A stretch of 37,164 nt of DNA from Acidimicrobiaceae bacterium (GTDB lineage: Bacteria; Actinomycetota; Acidimicrobiia; Acidimicrobiales; RAAP-2): the NCBI GenBank assembly GCA_027314705.1, contig DAHVAJ010000053.1, forward strand, positions 1-37,164. Direction: 5' to 3'. This document shows, piece by piece, positions 7,881-16,144 of the stretch (its first letter is position 1; each line of letters begins with the position of its first letter). Below the pieces are notes generated by a model. That model searched no databases, had not been told where the DNA came from, and was given only the letters and a program-made list of their open reading frames with translations. The translations under genes and the position numbers were made by a program.

Positions 7881-8669
7881 TCACGGGCCGTCCGGCGGGG
7901 CCGGCCCGGCCGGGGTGCGCCGGGGCCGGCGGGAGAGGAGCACCACCAGGGTCACGAGGATGCCCACGGCCACCACCGAGAGGGCGACCACCCACACCTC
8001 GGGCGCCAGCGGCCAGGCCTTGAAGGCCATCCGGCCCACGATGATGTCGGCCGGGATGGGCCCGAAGTAGCGGCTGTCCGCCGAGTCGGTGCGGTTGTCC
8101 CCCATGACGTAGTACTCGCCGGCCGGGATCCGGAAGGGGTGCTGGAGGCTGAACGGCTCGGCGACGTTCGAGGGCAGGCTGGGCGGCGGCGGCGTGGGGA
8201 GCCAGGGTTCGGCCAGGGGCCGGCCGTCGATGGTGATCCGGCCGTCGACCGAGGCGATGGTCTCACCGGGCAGGCCGATGACCCGCTTGACCAGGTCCTT
8301 GAAGTTGGCCTGCTCCAGGGGTGGCCGGGAGAACACGACGACGTCGCCCCGGTGGACGGGACCGAGCTTGTAGGCGAGCTTGTCCACCACGATGCGCTCG
8401 CCGATCTGCAGGGTGGGGAGCATCGAGCCGGACGGGATGTAGAACATCTGGGCCACGTAGGTCCGGACGCCCATGGCCAGCAGGACGGCGCCGACGAAGA
8501 CGGCGACCCACTCGACGAGCCAGCGTCCGGGCCGTCGGGCCCGCTCCTCCCGGCGGTCCCCGGCCGGTGCACCGGATGGCGCGCCCGGTCCGGGCGGCCC
8601 GGCCGGCGCGGCGACGGCCGAGACCGGGTCGGGGACCTCGACGGAGGCGTGCGAGCGGTCGGGGTCCAC
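7881..8669 (-). CDS. lepB: Signal peptidase I, copy with C-terminal membrane anchor
   Basis: This 262-residue protease removes signal peptides from exported proteins on the outer face of the membrane. A Pro/Ala-rich cytoplasmic N-terminus (1-48) is followed by a membrane helix (about 50-68) and the box YIPSGSMLPTL with nucleophile Ser82. VVDKLAYK, KRVIGLPGE with general base Lys128, and MGDNRTDSADSRYFGPI are the remaining type I boxes. A second hydrophobic helix near the C-terminus (about 225-245) ends in a basic tail. The neighbouring paralogue lacks this second helix. The GTG start lies 8 bases after a TAGCCT -10 box. Confidence 0.95.
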   Translation of the reverse strand: MDPDRSHASVEVPDPVSAVAAPAGPPGPGAPSGAPAGDRREERARRPGRWLVEWVAVFVGAVLLAMGVRTYVAQMFYIPSGSMLPTLQIGERIVVDKLAYKLGPVHRGDVVVFSRPPLEQANFKDLVKRVIGLPGETIASVDGRITIDGRPLAEPWLPTPPPPSLPSNVAEPFSLQHPFRIPAGEYYVMGDNRTDSADSRYFGPIPADIIVGRMAFKAWPLAPEVWVVALSVVAVGILVTLVVLLSRRPRRTPAGPAPPDGP

Positions 8670-8677
8670 CGGCAGGC

Positions 8678-8683
8678 AGGCTA
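8678..8683 (-). promoter_or_regulatory. Leaderless promoter -10 box of the first lepB
   Basis: TAGCCT lies 8 bases before the GTG start codon with no ribosome binding site between them, the same arrangement as at the neighbouring genes. Confidence 0.55.
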
Positions 8684-8723
8684 GTCCACGGCCCCGCCGG
8701 CGCCGGTCACCCGGCGCGGCGGC

Positions 8724-9383
8724 TCAGAGACCCTTGGCCCGACTGAGGGGCCAGACCACGGCGACGGCCCGGCCCACGATCGACGACGCCGGGATGGGAC
8801 CGAACCAGCGGCTGTCCTCGGAGTCGGTGCGGTTGTCCCCCATGACGAAGTAGTGACCGGGTGGGATGGTCACCGGGCCGGGCAGGTTGAACTGGGGATG
8901 GGGATCGTTGAACAGCGCGCCCGTGTAGCTCTGGGGGCCGGGCGGCAACCACGGCTCGGCCAGCAGGTGGCCGTCGATGTAGACCCGGCCGCCCTGGGAG
9001 GAGATCGTCTCCCCGGGCAGTCCGATGACCCGCTTGACCAGATCGGCGTAGTTCTGCGGTTCGAGCGGCGGCCGGGTGAACACGACGATGTCGCCGCGGT
9101 GGATGGCGTGGAGGTGGTAGCTGAGCTTGTCGACGATGATGCGGTCCCCCACCTCGAGGGTCGGGACCATCGAGGCCGACGGGATGTAGAAGGACTGGAC
9201 GACGTAGGCGCGCAGCACCACCGTGCCGATCAGCACGATCATGAGGATGACGGCCCACTCGACCACCCAGCGGTAGACGCGCCGACGGCCGCCGGGGCCA
9301 CCCGGCCCGTCGTCCCCCGCGGCCCCGCCGGCCCCGTCGGGGTGGGCCGCGCCGGCCCCGGGGTCCGCGTCGGTCGGCACCAT
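8724..9383 (-). CDS. lepB: Signal peptidase I, second copy
   Basis: This 219-residue paralogue has a Gly/Ala/Asp-rich N-terminus, a membrane helix at about 38-57, YIPSASMVPTL with nucleophile Ser71, IIVDKLSY, KRVIGLPGE with Lys117, and MGDNRTDSEDSRWFGPI. All catalytic boxes are intact. It is very similar to the adjacent copy across the catalytic core but lacks its C-terminal membrane helix, ending soon after the last core strand (PLSRAKGL). The pair presumably arose by tandem duplication. It has its own leaderless-type promoter, so the two copies may be expressed independently. Confidence 0.95.
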   Translation of the reverse strand: MVPTDADPGAGAAHPDGAGGAAGDDGPGGPGGRRRVYRWVVEWAVILMIVLIGTVVLRAYVVQSFYIPSASMVPTLEVGDRIIVDKLSYHLHAIHRGDIVVFTRPPLEPQNYADLVKRVIGLPGETISSQGGRVYIDGHLLAEPWLPPGPQSYTGALFNDPHPQFNLPGPVTIPPGHYFVMGDNRTDSEDSRWFGPIPASSIVGRAVAVVWPLSRAKGL

Positions 9384-9389
9384 GGGGCG

Positions 9390-9395
9390 ACGCTA
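9390..9395 (-). promoter_or_regulatory. Leaderless promoter -10 box of the second lepB
   Basis: TAGCGT lies 6 bases before the ATG (cgcccc between), and no Shine-Dalgarno sequence is present. Confidence 0.6.
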
Positions 9396-9444
9396 GCCCA
9401 CCGGCCGCGCCCGCCCGTCGCGGGCGTGGCCGCGTCGCTGCCGG

Positions 9445-10803
9445 TCAGAGGCTGGCGATGAGCTTCTCGACCCGCTCGTCCTTGGCCCGGAACGGGTCCT
9501 TCAGGAGCACCGTGCGCTGCGCCTGGTCGTTGAGCTTGAGGTGGACCCAGTCGACGGTGAAGTCCCGCCGCCGCTCCTTGGCCCGGCGGACGAACTCGCC
9601 CCGCAGGCGGGCCCGCGTGGTCTGGGGCGGGGTCGTCATCGACTCCAGGATGTCCTCGTCGGCACAGATCCGGTCGACCTGGTCGTGCCCCTGGAGGCGG
9701 TAGTAGAGACCCCGCTTCCGGTCCACGTCGTGGTACTGGAGGTCGAGGAGGGAGACGGTCGGGCTGCTGAGCGGCAGGTCGTGCCGGTCGCGGTAGGCCT
9801 CGATGAGCCGGTGCTTGGCCACCCAGTCACACTCGCGGTGCAGGGACAGGGGGTCGGCCTCCAGGCCCTTCAGGCAGTGCTCCCACATGTCGAGCGCCCG
9901 GTCCTCCTGGGGCGAGAGCCCCTGGCGGTCGCGGAAGCGCAACGCCCGCTGGAGATACTCCCCCTGGATGTCGAGGGCGCTCATCTCCCGGCCGTTGGCC
10001 AGGCGCACCGGCCGCCGGCAGGTGACGTCGTGGCTGATCTCGCGGATGGCCCGGATGGGGTTCTCGAGGGTGAGGTCGCGCAGCACCGTCGAGGGATCCT
10101 CGAGCATCCGCAGGACGATGCTGGTCGCGCCCACCTTCAGGAAGGTGGCGTACTCGCTCATGTTGGAGTCGCCCACGATCACGTGGAGCCGCCGGTACTT
10201 CTCGGCGTCGGCGTGGGGCTCGTCCCGGGTGTTGATGATGGGCCGGCTCCGGGTGGTGGCCGAGGACACCCCCTCCCAGATGTGCTCGGCCCGCTGGGAG
10301 AGGCAGAACACCGCCCCCCGGGCCGTCTGGAGGACCTTGCCCGCCCCGGCGTAGGCCTGGCGGCTCACCAGGAAGGGGATCAGGACCTCGGTGTAGTGCG
10401 AGAAGTCGTCGCGGCGGCTGGTGAGGTAGTTCTCGTGGCAGCCGTAGGAGTTGCCGGCCGAGTCGGTGTTGTTCTTGAACAGGTAGATGTCGCCCCGGAT
10501 GCCCTCCTCGCGCAGGCGGGCCTCGGCCCCTTCGACCAGCGAGGCGAGGATCCACTCCCCCGCCTTGTCGTGGGCCACCAGCTCGGTGATGTCGTCGCAC
10601 TCGGGGGTGGCGTACTCGGGATGGCTGCCCACGTCGAGGTAGAGCCGGGCCCCGTTCTCCAGGAAGACGTTGGACGACCGGCCCCAGCTGACCACCCGCC
10701 GGAAGAGGTAGCGGGCCACCTCGTCCGGGCTCAGGCGCCGCTGGCCGCGGAGCGTGCACGTGACGCCGTACTCGTTCTCCAGGCCGTAGATGCGCTTGTC
10801 CAT
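9445..10803 (-). CDS. pafA: Pup-protein ligase PafA
   Basis: PafA links the C-terminal glutamate of Pup to target lysines using ATP. I chose the ATG at 10803 ([13 protein letters not shown]), giving 452 residues, the family's length; the frame extends 11 codons upstream but that part overlaps the promoter. GLENEYG holds the metal-binding Glu9. [16 protein letters not shown] holds Asp57, the conserved aspartate at the active site. [27 protein letters not shown] and [13 protein letters not shown] are further glutamine-synthetase-fold motifs shared with Dop. It lacks the extra loop after the first strands that marks Dop. It is the last gene of the proteasome block but has its own leaderless promoter. 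Confidence 0.97.
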   Translation of the reverse strand: MDKRIYGLENEYGVTCTLRGQRRLSPDEVARYLFRRVVSWGRSSNVFLENGARLYLDVGSHPEYATPECDDITELVAHDKAGEWILASLVEGAEARLREEGIRGDIYLFKNNTDSAGNSYGCHENYLTSRRDDFSHYTEVLIPFLVSRQAYAGAGKVLQTARGAVFCLSQRAEHIWEGVSSATTRSRPIINTRDEPHADAEKYRRLHVIVGDSNMSEYATFLKVGATSIVLRMLEDPSTVLRDLTLENPIRAIREISHDVTCRRPVRLANGREMSALDIQGEYLQRALRFRDRQGLSPQEDRALDMWEHCLKGLEADPLSLHRECDWVAKHRLIEAYRDRHDLPLSSPTVSLLDLQYHDVDRKRGLYYRLQGHDQVDRICADEDILESMTTPPQTTRARLRGEFVRRAKERRRDFTVDWVHLKLNDQAQRTVLLKDPFRAKDERVEKLIASL

Positions 10804-10810
10804 CAGGTCC

Positions 10811-10816
10811 ACCGTA
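10811..10816 (-). promoter_or_regulatory. Leaderless promoter -10 box of pafA
   Basis: TACGGT stands 7 bases before the ATG, with ggacctg between. This supports the ATG at 10803 as the true start and suggests pafA can be transcribed separately from prcBA. Confidence 0.6.
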
Positions 10817-10857
10817 CCGTGGGGAGGGTCCGCCACCCTTCCACCGCACGCGGGCCG

Positions 10858-11535
10858 TCAGGCGAGGAGCGCGTCGAGCTCCTCGTCGCTCAGCCGGTGG
10901 AAGGCCCGCCGGCCGTTCCCCTCGGACAGGACGGCCGCCTCGAGGTCGGCGGCCCGCAGGGTGCGCTCCGGGCCGGCCAGGGCGGTGACCGCGGCCCGCA
11001 GGGCCTCGGGGAGGCCCCACCCCTCGGTCCACTGCTCGTCCAGGCGGTGGGCGATGGCCTCGGTCTCACCGCCCAGGACGGCGAAGCGGTCCTCGTCGGT
11101 GATGGTGCCCTCGTAGGCCACGTGGTAGAGCTGCGGCGGCCGGCGGGCGTCGCCCAGCTCGGCCACGAGGATCTCGACCTCGAGCGGCTTCATCTCGTGG
11201 GTGAAGACCTGGCCGAGGTACTGGGCGTAGAGGTTGGCCAGCGACCGGGCCTCGACGTCCTCGCGGCTGTAGGCGTACCCCTTGGTGTCGGCGTGGCGGA
11301 TCCCCGAGACCCGCAGCTGGTCGAACTCGTTGTACTTGCCCACGCCGGCGAAGGCGATCCGGTCGTAGATCTCCCCGATCTTGTGGAGCGATCGCGACGG
11401 GTTGTCGGCCACGATGGCGATGCCGCCCTCGTACACCGTGGCCACCAGCGACCGGCCCCGGGCGATGCCCTTCTGGGCGTACTCGGCCCGGTCCTTCATG
11501 ACCTGTTCCGGGGCGACGTAGTACGGCATGGTCAT
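10858..11535 (-). CDS. prcA: 20S proteasome alpha subunit
   Basis: This 225-residue protein forms the outer rings of the 20S core, which gate substrate entry and dock the Mpa ATPase. The N-terminus MPYYVAPEQVMKDRAEYAQK is the actinobacterial alpha signature, and GIARGRSLVATVYEGGIAIV plus RIAFAGVGKYNEFDQLR are core alpha motifs. It ends with an acidic helix (LSDEELDALLA). It has no propeptide or N-terminal threonine nucleophile, as expected for alpha. The start overlaps the prcB stop by 4 bases (ATGA), so translational coupling and equal production of the two subunits are likely. Confidence 0.97.
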   Translation of the reverse strand: MTMPYYVAPEQVMKDRAEYAQKGIARGRSLVATVYEGGIAIVADNPSRSLHKIGEIYDRIAFAGVGKYNEFDQLRVSGIRHADTKGYAYSREDVEARSLANLYAQYLGQVFTHEMKPLEVEILVAELGDARRPPQLYHVAYEGTITDEDRFAVLGGETEAIAHRLDEQWTEGWGLPEALRAAVTALAGPERTLRAADLEAAVLSEGNGRRAFHRLSDEELDALLA

Positions 11536-12335
11536 GGCTGGTGGCCCTCCGTGCGACGGCGCTCGATGAGCGTGGCGAACCGGGCCCCCACGTCGGCCTC
11601 GGGCACCGTCGCGAACCCCTCGGCGGTCACCGTGGCCACGAGGGGGTAGATGCCCCGCACCAGGTCGGGACCGCCGGTGGCCGAGTCCTCGTCGGCCGCC
11701 TCGTAGAGGGACTGGATGGCCAGCTCGACGGCCTCGTCCCGACCGAGTCCGTCGCGGTAGCCGAGCTTGACCGTGGTGCGGGCGTCGCGTCCCCCCGAGC
11801 CGGTGGCGTTGTACTCCGTCTCCTCGTAGTGGCCGCCGGTGACGTCGTAGGTGAAGATGCGCCCGGTGCCGCGGGCCAGGTCGTAGCCGGCGAAGAGCGG
11901 CACCACGGCCAGACCCTGCATGGCCATGGGCAGGTGCTCCCGCACCATCTGGCCGAGCTGGTTGGCCTTGCCCTCCAGGCTGAGGACGATGCCCTCGACC
12001 TTCTCGTAGTGCTCGAGCTGGGTCTGGAAGAGCCGGACCATCTCGACGGCCGGGCCGGCCGCGCCGGCGATGGCCACCGCCGAGTACCGGTCGGCCGGGA
12101 AGACCTTCTCCATGGCCCGGTGGGCGATGAGGTGGCCTTCGGTGGCCCGGCGGTCGCCGGCCATGACCACCCCGTCGGCGAAGCGGAGGGCCACCACGGT
12201 GGTGCCGTGACGGAAGCCTCCGACCGGGGCGGTCCCGGCGGGCACCACCGGCTGGGCGGGCAGCCGCAGGCGGCGCAGGAGACCGGCGAAGTCCGGGCCC
12301 GGGTCCTCGGTGGTCGGGAAGAACGGCAGGCTCAC
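11532..12335 (-). CDS. prcB: 20S proteasome beta subunit (catalytic)
   Basis: This 267-residue protein has a 44-residue propeptide ending in GGFRHG. Self-cleavage would expose Thr45 (TTVVALRF) as the N-terminal nucleophile. The usual beta motifs follow: GVVMAGDRRAT (Asp and Arg of the active site), an active-site lysine in MEKVFP, and GSGGRDA near the C-terminal third. Beta rings form the proteolytic chamber of the core. The GTG start is 5 bases after the pup stop, with GGAGAG acting as a possible ribosome binding site inside the end of pup, so pup, prcB and prcA are tightly coupled. Confidence 0.97.
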   Translation of the reverse strand: MSLPFFPTTEDPGPDFAGLLRRLRLPAQPVVPAGTAPVGGFRHGTTVVALRFADGVVMAGDRRATEGHLIAHRAMEKVFPADRYSAVAIAGAAGPAVEMVRLFQTQLEHYEKVEGIVLSLEGKANQLGQMVREHLPMAMQGLAVVPLFAGYDLARGTGRIFTYDVTGGHYEETEYNATGSGGRDARTTVKLGYRDGLGRDEAVELAIQSLYEAADEDSATGGPDLVRGIYPLVATVTAEGFATVPEADVGARFATLIERRRTEGHQP

Positions 12336-12340
12336 CGGCG

Positions 12341-12538
12341 CTACTCTCCGCCCTTTTGGACGTAGTTGCGCACGAACTCCTCGGCGTTGTCCTCGAGGAC
12401 CTCGTCGATCTCGTCGAGGAGGTCGTCGAGCTCGGCCTTCAGCTTGTCGCCGGCGGCCGACGACGCCGGCACCTCGTCCACGACCGCGTCGGTGCGCTCG
12501 CTGGTGGTCCGCTTCTTCTGCTGTTCCCGTTCGGCCAT
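12341..12538 (-). CDS. pup: Prokaryotic ubiquitin-like protein Pup
   Basis: This 65-residue small modifier starts MAEREQQKKR. The N-terminal half is polar and probably disordered; the central helix (about 30-55, DKLKAELDDLLDEIDEVLED) is the part that binds the Mpa coiled coil in known systems; the end is FVRNYVQKGGE. The last residue is Glu, so PafA could use Pup directly; the mycobacterial form ends in Gln and must first be deamidated by Dop. The ATG is preceded by GGGAGG at a good distance. The gene lies between dop and prcB, as in other actinobacteria. Confidence 0.97.
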   Translation of the reverse strand: MAEREQQKKRTTSERTDAVVDEVPASSAAGDKLKAELDDLLDEIDEVLEDNAEEFVRNYVQKGGE

Positions 12539-12594
12539 CACGCCTCCCTGCCTACCGCGTCGTCCTCGCCCCACCGGATCGGCCCGGTGCGGCC

Positions 12595-14088
12595 CTACTC
12601 GCTGAGCCGGTCCAACAGGTCCGACGGGCTCGCGCAAGCGTCCAGAAGTGCTTCGACATGTTCTGCCGTCCCCTTCAGCGGATCCATCATAGGGACGCGG
12701 CGGAGGGGGTCCGATCCGAGGTCGAAGACGAGGGAGTCCCAGTTGGCCGTGGCCACGGCCGACGGCCACCGGGTCAGGCACTGGCCCCGGAACCACGCCC
12801 GCGTGTCCCGCGGGGGCTCGGTGACGGCCCGGGCCACCGCCGCCTGGTCCACCAGCCGCTCGGTGTCGAGCCGGCGGAAGAGCGAGCGCGCCGGCCGCAG
12901 GTCGTGGTACTGGAGGTCGACGGCGGCCAGCCGGGGGTCGTCCCACGGGCAGCCGTGACGGTCCCGGTAGGCCTCGAGCAGCTGGAGCTTGGCCACCCAG
13001 TCGAGCTGGCGGGCGAGGGACAGGGGGTCGGTCTCGAGGCCGTGGAGGACGGACTCCCACCGGCGCAGGACCTCCTCCCCCACCTCGGCGGGCCCGAGGC
13101 ACTCGAGCCCTTGGTCGTCGGCGTACTTGCGGGCCGCGGCGAACAGCTCCCACTGGATGGCCAACGCCGTGGCCGTCGACCCGTCGGCCATGGCCAGGGG
13201 CCGCGTGAAGGTCCGGTCCACGGCCACCTCGTGGATGGCCCGCACCGGGTCGGCCAGCGCCAGGCTGCGGGCGGCGGGCACGCCGTCCTCGATGGTGGCC
13301 AGCACGAGGGCCGTGGTGCCGACCTTCAAGAAGGTGGCCACCTCGGCCAGGTTGGCGTCGCCCACGATGACGTGGAGCCGCCGGTAGCGGCGGGGGTCGG
13401 CGTGGGGCTCGTCCCGGGTGTTGACGATGGGGCGCTTCAGGGTCGTCTCGAGACCCACCTCCTCCTCGAAGAACTCGGCCCGCTGGGAGAGCTGGAAGTC
13501 GACGCGGGTGCCCTCGTGGAGCGCGGTCTCGGCCCCGACCTTGCCGGCCCCGGCGAACAGCTGGCGGGTCACGAAGTGGGGGGTGATGCCCGCCACCACC
13601 CGGCTGAAGGGCACGGTGCGGTCCATGAGGTAGTTCTCGTGGCAGCCGTAGGAGTTGCCCTTGCCGTCGGAGTTGTTCTTGTAGACGACGATGGAGGATC
13701 CGTCGGGAGCCGACCGGTCGGCCGCCTCCATGGAGCGGATGAGGATCTCCTCGCCGGCCCGGTCGTAGCGAACGCACTCGAGCGGGTCGCGGCACTCCGG
13801 GGTCGAGAACTCGGGGTGGGCGTGGTCGACGTAGAAGCGGGCCCCGTTGGTCAGGACCGTGTTGACCAGGTGGGTCTCGACCTGCGGGGGCATCGCCCCC
13901 TCGCGGGCGAAGCCCCGGGCGTCGTTGCCGGGGGCCTCGTCCTCGAAGTCCCACCCCACCTTGTGGCGCACCAGTTCGTGGGCGTAGGCGTTGACCAGGA
14001 CCGACGACGCCGCGATGGGGTTGGGGTCGCCGTGGAGGACGTGGATGCCGTACTCGGTCTCGATCCCGCAGACCTTGGCGATGGCCAT
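12595..14088 (-). CDS. dop: Depupylase/deamidase Dop
   Basis: This 497-residue paralogue of PafA has the glutamine-synthetase fold. MAIAKVCGIETEYGIHV opens the protein and holds the metal-binding glutamate. The segment WDFEDEAPGNDARGFAREGA at about 46-65 is the Dop-specific loop absent from PafA. FYVDHAHPEFSTPE carries Asp88, corresponding to the catalytic aspartate of characterised Dop. Dop cleaves Pup from substrates and deamidates Pup ending in Gln; because the local Pup ends in Glu, only depupylation is needed here. It is preceded by its own leaderless promoter even though mpa is only 26 bases upstream. Confidence 0.97.
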   Translation of the reverse strand: MAIAKVCGIETEYGIHVLHGDPNPIAASSVLVNAYAHELVRHKVGWDFEDEAPGNDARGFAREGAMPPQVETHLVNTVLTNGARFYVDHAHPEFSTPECRDPLECVRYDRAGEEILIRSMEAADRSAPDGSSIVVYKNNSDGKGNSYGCHENYLMDRTVPFSRVVAGITPHFVTRQLFAGAGKVGAETALHEGTRVDFQLSQRAEFFEEEVGLETTLKRPIVNTRDEPHADPRRYRRLHVIVGDANLAEVATFLKVGTTALVLATIEDGVPAARSLALADPVRAIHEVAVDRTFTRPLAMADGSTATALAIQWELFAAARKYADDQGLECLGPAEVGEEVLRRWESVLHGLETDPLSLARQLDWVAKLQLLEAYRDRHGCPWDDPRLAAVDLQYHDLRPARSLFRRLDTERLVDQAAVARAVTEPPRDTRAWFRGQCLTRWPSAVATANWDSLVFDLGSDPLRRVPMMDPLKGTAEHVEALLDACASPSDLLDRLSE

Positions 14089-14095
14089 GATGAGG

Positions 14096-14101
14096 ACGCT
14101 A
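14096..14101 (-). promoter_or_regulatory. Leaderless promoter -10 box of dop
   Basis: TAGCGT lies 7 bases before the dop ATG, in the short gap after mpa. It would let dop and pup be made independently of mpa. The same hexamer is used at the second lepB. Confidence 0.55.
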
Positions 14102-14114
14102 TCCGGGGGACCGG

Positions 14115-15902
14115 TCAGAGGTACTGACCGGTACCCACCCGTTCGATCGCGCGGCCGCCCGTGGTCTCCTCGCGGTCACTGATGAGGGTGCGGATGTAGA
14201 CGATCCGCTCGCCCTTCTTGCCCGAGATCTTGGCCCAGTCGTCGGGGTTGGTGGTGTTGGGGAGGTCCTCGTTCTCCTTGTACTCCTGGCGGATGGACTC
14301 GAGGAGGTCGGCGGTGCGGATCCCCCGGCCCTCGCCGGCGATGGTCCGTTTGATGGCCAGCTTCTTGGCCCGCCGCACGATGTTCTCGATCATGGCCCCC
14401 GACGAGAAGTCGCGGTAGTAGAGGACCTCCTTGTCGCCGTTCTGGTAGGTGACCTCGAGGAAGCGGTTCTCCTCGTCGTCGCGGTACATCTCGGCCACCG
14501 TGGACTCGATCATGGCCTGGGCCGCCTTGCCCGGGTCGCCCCCGCCCAGGGTGCCGACCTCCTCGTTGTCGAGCGGCAGGTCGGGCGTGAGGTAGCGGGA
14601 GAAGATCTGGGCGGCGGCGGCCTCGTTGGGGCGCTCGATGCGGATCTTCACGTCGAGCCGGCCGGGCCGGAGGATGGCCGGGTCGATGAGGTCCTCGCGG
14701 TTGGAGGCACCGATGACGATCACGTCCTTCAACGTCTCGACGCCGTCGATCTCGGCGAGGAGCTGGGGGACGATGGTCGACTCCATGTCCGAGCTGATGC
14801 CCGTGCCGCGGGTGCGGAACAGCGAGTCCATCTCGTCGAAGAAGACGATGACCGGCACCCCCTCCTCGGACTTCTCACGGGCCCGCTGGAAGACGAGGCG
14901 GATCTGGCGCTCGGTCTCCCCCACGTACTTGTTGAGCAGCTCGGGACCCTTGATGTTGAGGAAGTAGCTCCGGGCGTTGGTGTTGCCGGTCACCTCGGCC
15001 ACCTTCTTGGCCAGCGAGTTGGCCACCGCCTTGGCGATGAGCGTCTTGCCGCACCCCGGCGGGCCGTAGAGGAGGATGCCCTTGGGCGCCGGCAGCCGGT
15101 GCTCGGCGTACAGCTCGCGGTGGAGGTAGGGCAGCTCGACGGCGTCGGTGATGGCCTCGATCTGGTTGTCGAGGCCGCCCACGTCGGCGTAGGTGACGTC
15201 GGGCACCTCCTCCAGCACGAGCTCTTCGACCTCGGGCCGGTCGAGCTTCTCGATGAGCAGTCCGGTGCGCGACTCCATGAGCACGGTGTCGCCCGAGCGG
15301 AGCTTGACCCCGCGGAGCGCGTCGGACAGCTCGGCCACCCGCTCCTCGTCGGCCCGGGAGAAGACGATGGCCCGCCGGCCGTCGGCGAGGAGCTCCTTCA
15401 GCACCACGACCTCGCCCGACCCCTCGCTCTCGCGGACCAGGATGACGTTGAGCGACTCGTTGAGGACGACCTCGTCCCCGCGGCGGAGGTCGTCGGGCTC
15501 GATGTCCGGGTGGAGGGAGACCCGCATCTTGCGGCCGCCGGAGAAGACGTCGACGGTGCCGTCGTCGTTGGCCCCGAGGTAGGTGCCGTAGGCCGCCGGG
15601 GGCTGGGTGAGCTTCTCCACCTCCTCGCGCAAGTTGGCGACGTGCTCCTTGGCCGTCTGGAGGGTGAAGGTGAGCTTCTCGTTCTGGGAGACGGCCTGGG
15701 CCAGCTGGCCCTTGGTCTCGAGCAGCTTCTCCTCGAGGGTCTGGACCCGCCGCGGGCTCTCCTGGAGCCGGCGCCGGAGCACCGTCACCTCCTCCTCGGC
15801 CGCCTCGGCCCGGACCCGCAGCGACTCGAGGTCGTCGGCCCGGTCGGCGCCGGTCGGCCGCCGGCCTGGCTCGGTCTCGTCGAACTCCACCGTCGCGCTC
15901 AC
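14115..15902 (-). CDS. mpa: Proteasomal AAA ATPase Mpa/ARC
   Basis: The protein is up to 595 residues. An N-terminal coiled coil (about 22-95, heptad-like [19 protein letters not shown]) binds Pup in known homologues. Two OB-fold interdomain regions follow (about 100-235), then the AAA domain with Walker A GPPGCGKT, Walker [12 protein letters not shown] and the sensor region [13 protein letters not shown]. The C-terminus GQYL is the short motif that docks into the alpha-ring pockets. Mpa unfolds pupylated proteins and threads them into PrcAB. The GTG at 15902 abuts GAGGAG with no spacing; the in-frame GTG at 15890 sits 11 bases after GGAGG and may be the real start (591 residues). It is first in the proteasome block and divergent from a ferredoxin gene. 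Confidence 0.96.
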   Translation of the reverse strand: MSATVEFDETEPGRRPTGADRADDLESLRVRAEAAEEEVTVLRRRLQESPRRVQTLEEKLLETKGQLAQAVSQNEKLTFTLQTAKEHVANLREEVEKLTQPPAAYGTYLGANDDGTVDVFSGGRKMRVSLHPDIEPDDLRRGDEVVLNESLNVILVRESEGSGEVVVLKELLADGRRAIVFSRADEERVAELSDALRGVKLRSGDTVLMESRTGLLIEKLDRPEVEELVLEEVPDVTYADVGGLDNQIEAITDAVELPYLHRELYAEHRLPAPKGILLYGPPGCGKTLIAKAVANSLAKKVAEVTGNTNARSYFLNIKGPELLNKYVGETERQIRLVFQRAREKSEEGVPVIVFFDEMDSLFRTRGTGISSDMESTIVPQLLAEIDGVETLKDVIVIGASNREDLIDPAILRPGRLDVKIRIERPNEAAAAQIFSRYLTPDLPLDNEEVGTLGGGDPGKAAQAMIESTVAEMYRDDEENRFLEVTYQNGDKEVLYYRDFSSGAMIENIVRRAKKLAIKRTIAGEGRGIRTADLLESIRQEYKENEDLPNTTNPDDWAKISGKKGERIVYIRTLISDREETTGGRAIERVGTGQYL

Positions 15903-15929
15903 CTCCTCGGCGTGGGTGCCCCGTGGGCG

Positions 15930-15935
15930 ACCCTA
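15930..15935 (-). promoter_or_regulatory. -10 box TAGGGT upstream of mpa
   Basis: TAGGGT lies 27 bases before the annotated GTG, giving a short leader that contains GAGGAGG. Unlike dop and pafA, mpa appears to have a leadered mRNA. The palindrome at 15969-15997 is just upstream of the -35 region. Confidence 0.4.
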
Positions 15936-15968
15936 CACCGGGGCATCCCGCACCGAGGCGACGCCGGG

Positions 15969-15997
15969 CCGATCGCTGACGGACCGTCAGCGATCGG
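15969..15997. promoter_or_regulatory. Perfect 29-base palindrome, probable operator
   Basis: Two 14-base arms pair perfectly around one central base: ccgatcgctgacgg, a, ccgtcagcgatcgg. It sits between the divergent mpa and ferredoxin genes, 67 bases before the mpa start and 147 before the ferredoxin start. No gene ends here, so a terminator is unlikely. Binding by a dimeric repressor such as a TetR-type protein is the natural reading, but no regulator gene is adjacent. Confidence 0.55.
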
Positions 15998-16012
15998 ATC
16001 CTCCGGCGCGGG

Positions 16013-16018
16013 TAGCAT
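16013..16018 (+). promoter_or_regulatory. Possible -10 box TAGCAT for the ferredoxin gene
   Basis: TAGCAT begins 16 bases right of the palindrome. If used, it leaves a leader of about 120 bases rich in inverted repeats (cccggg and ccccg/cgggg elements). No -35 box is visible. Confidence 0.3.
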
Positions 16019-16144
16019 GGCCGTGACGGTGGGACCGCCGACACGCAGCCCGGGATGAGCCCGGGTTCGATCCCGTCCGTACCCGGGCCCCGTCCGCAGG
16101 GGACGCGCGGCCGGGCCGACGCACAGGTAGGAGCACGACGACTG

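Noticed and set aside
9445..10836. pafA starting at 10836 with 11 extra residues
   Set aside because: The extra codons overlap a TACGGT box placed 7 bases before the ATG at 10803, and PafA proteins begin at the equivalent of that ATG.
16050..16075. tRNA T-loop-like sequence (ggttcgatcccg) upstream of the ferredoxin gene
   Set aside because: The flanking five bases do not pair as a T-stem, and no anticodon or acceptor arms can be placed around it.
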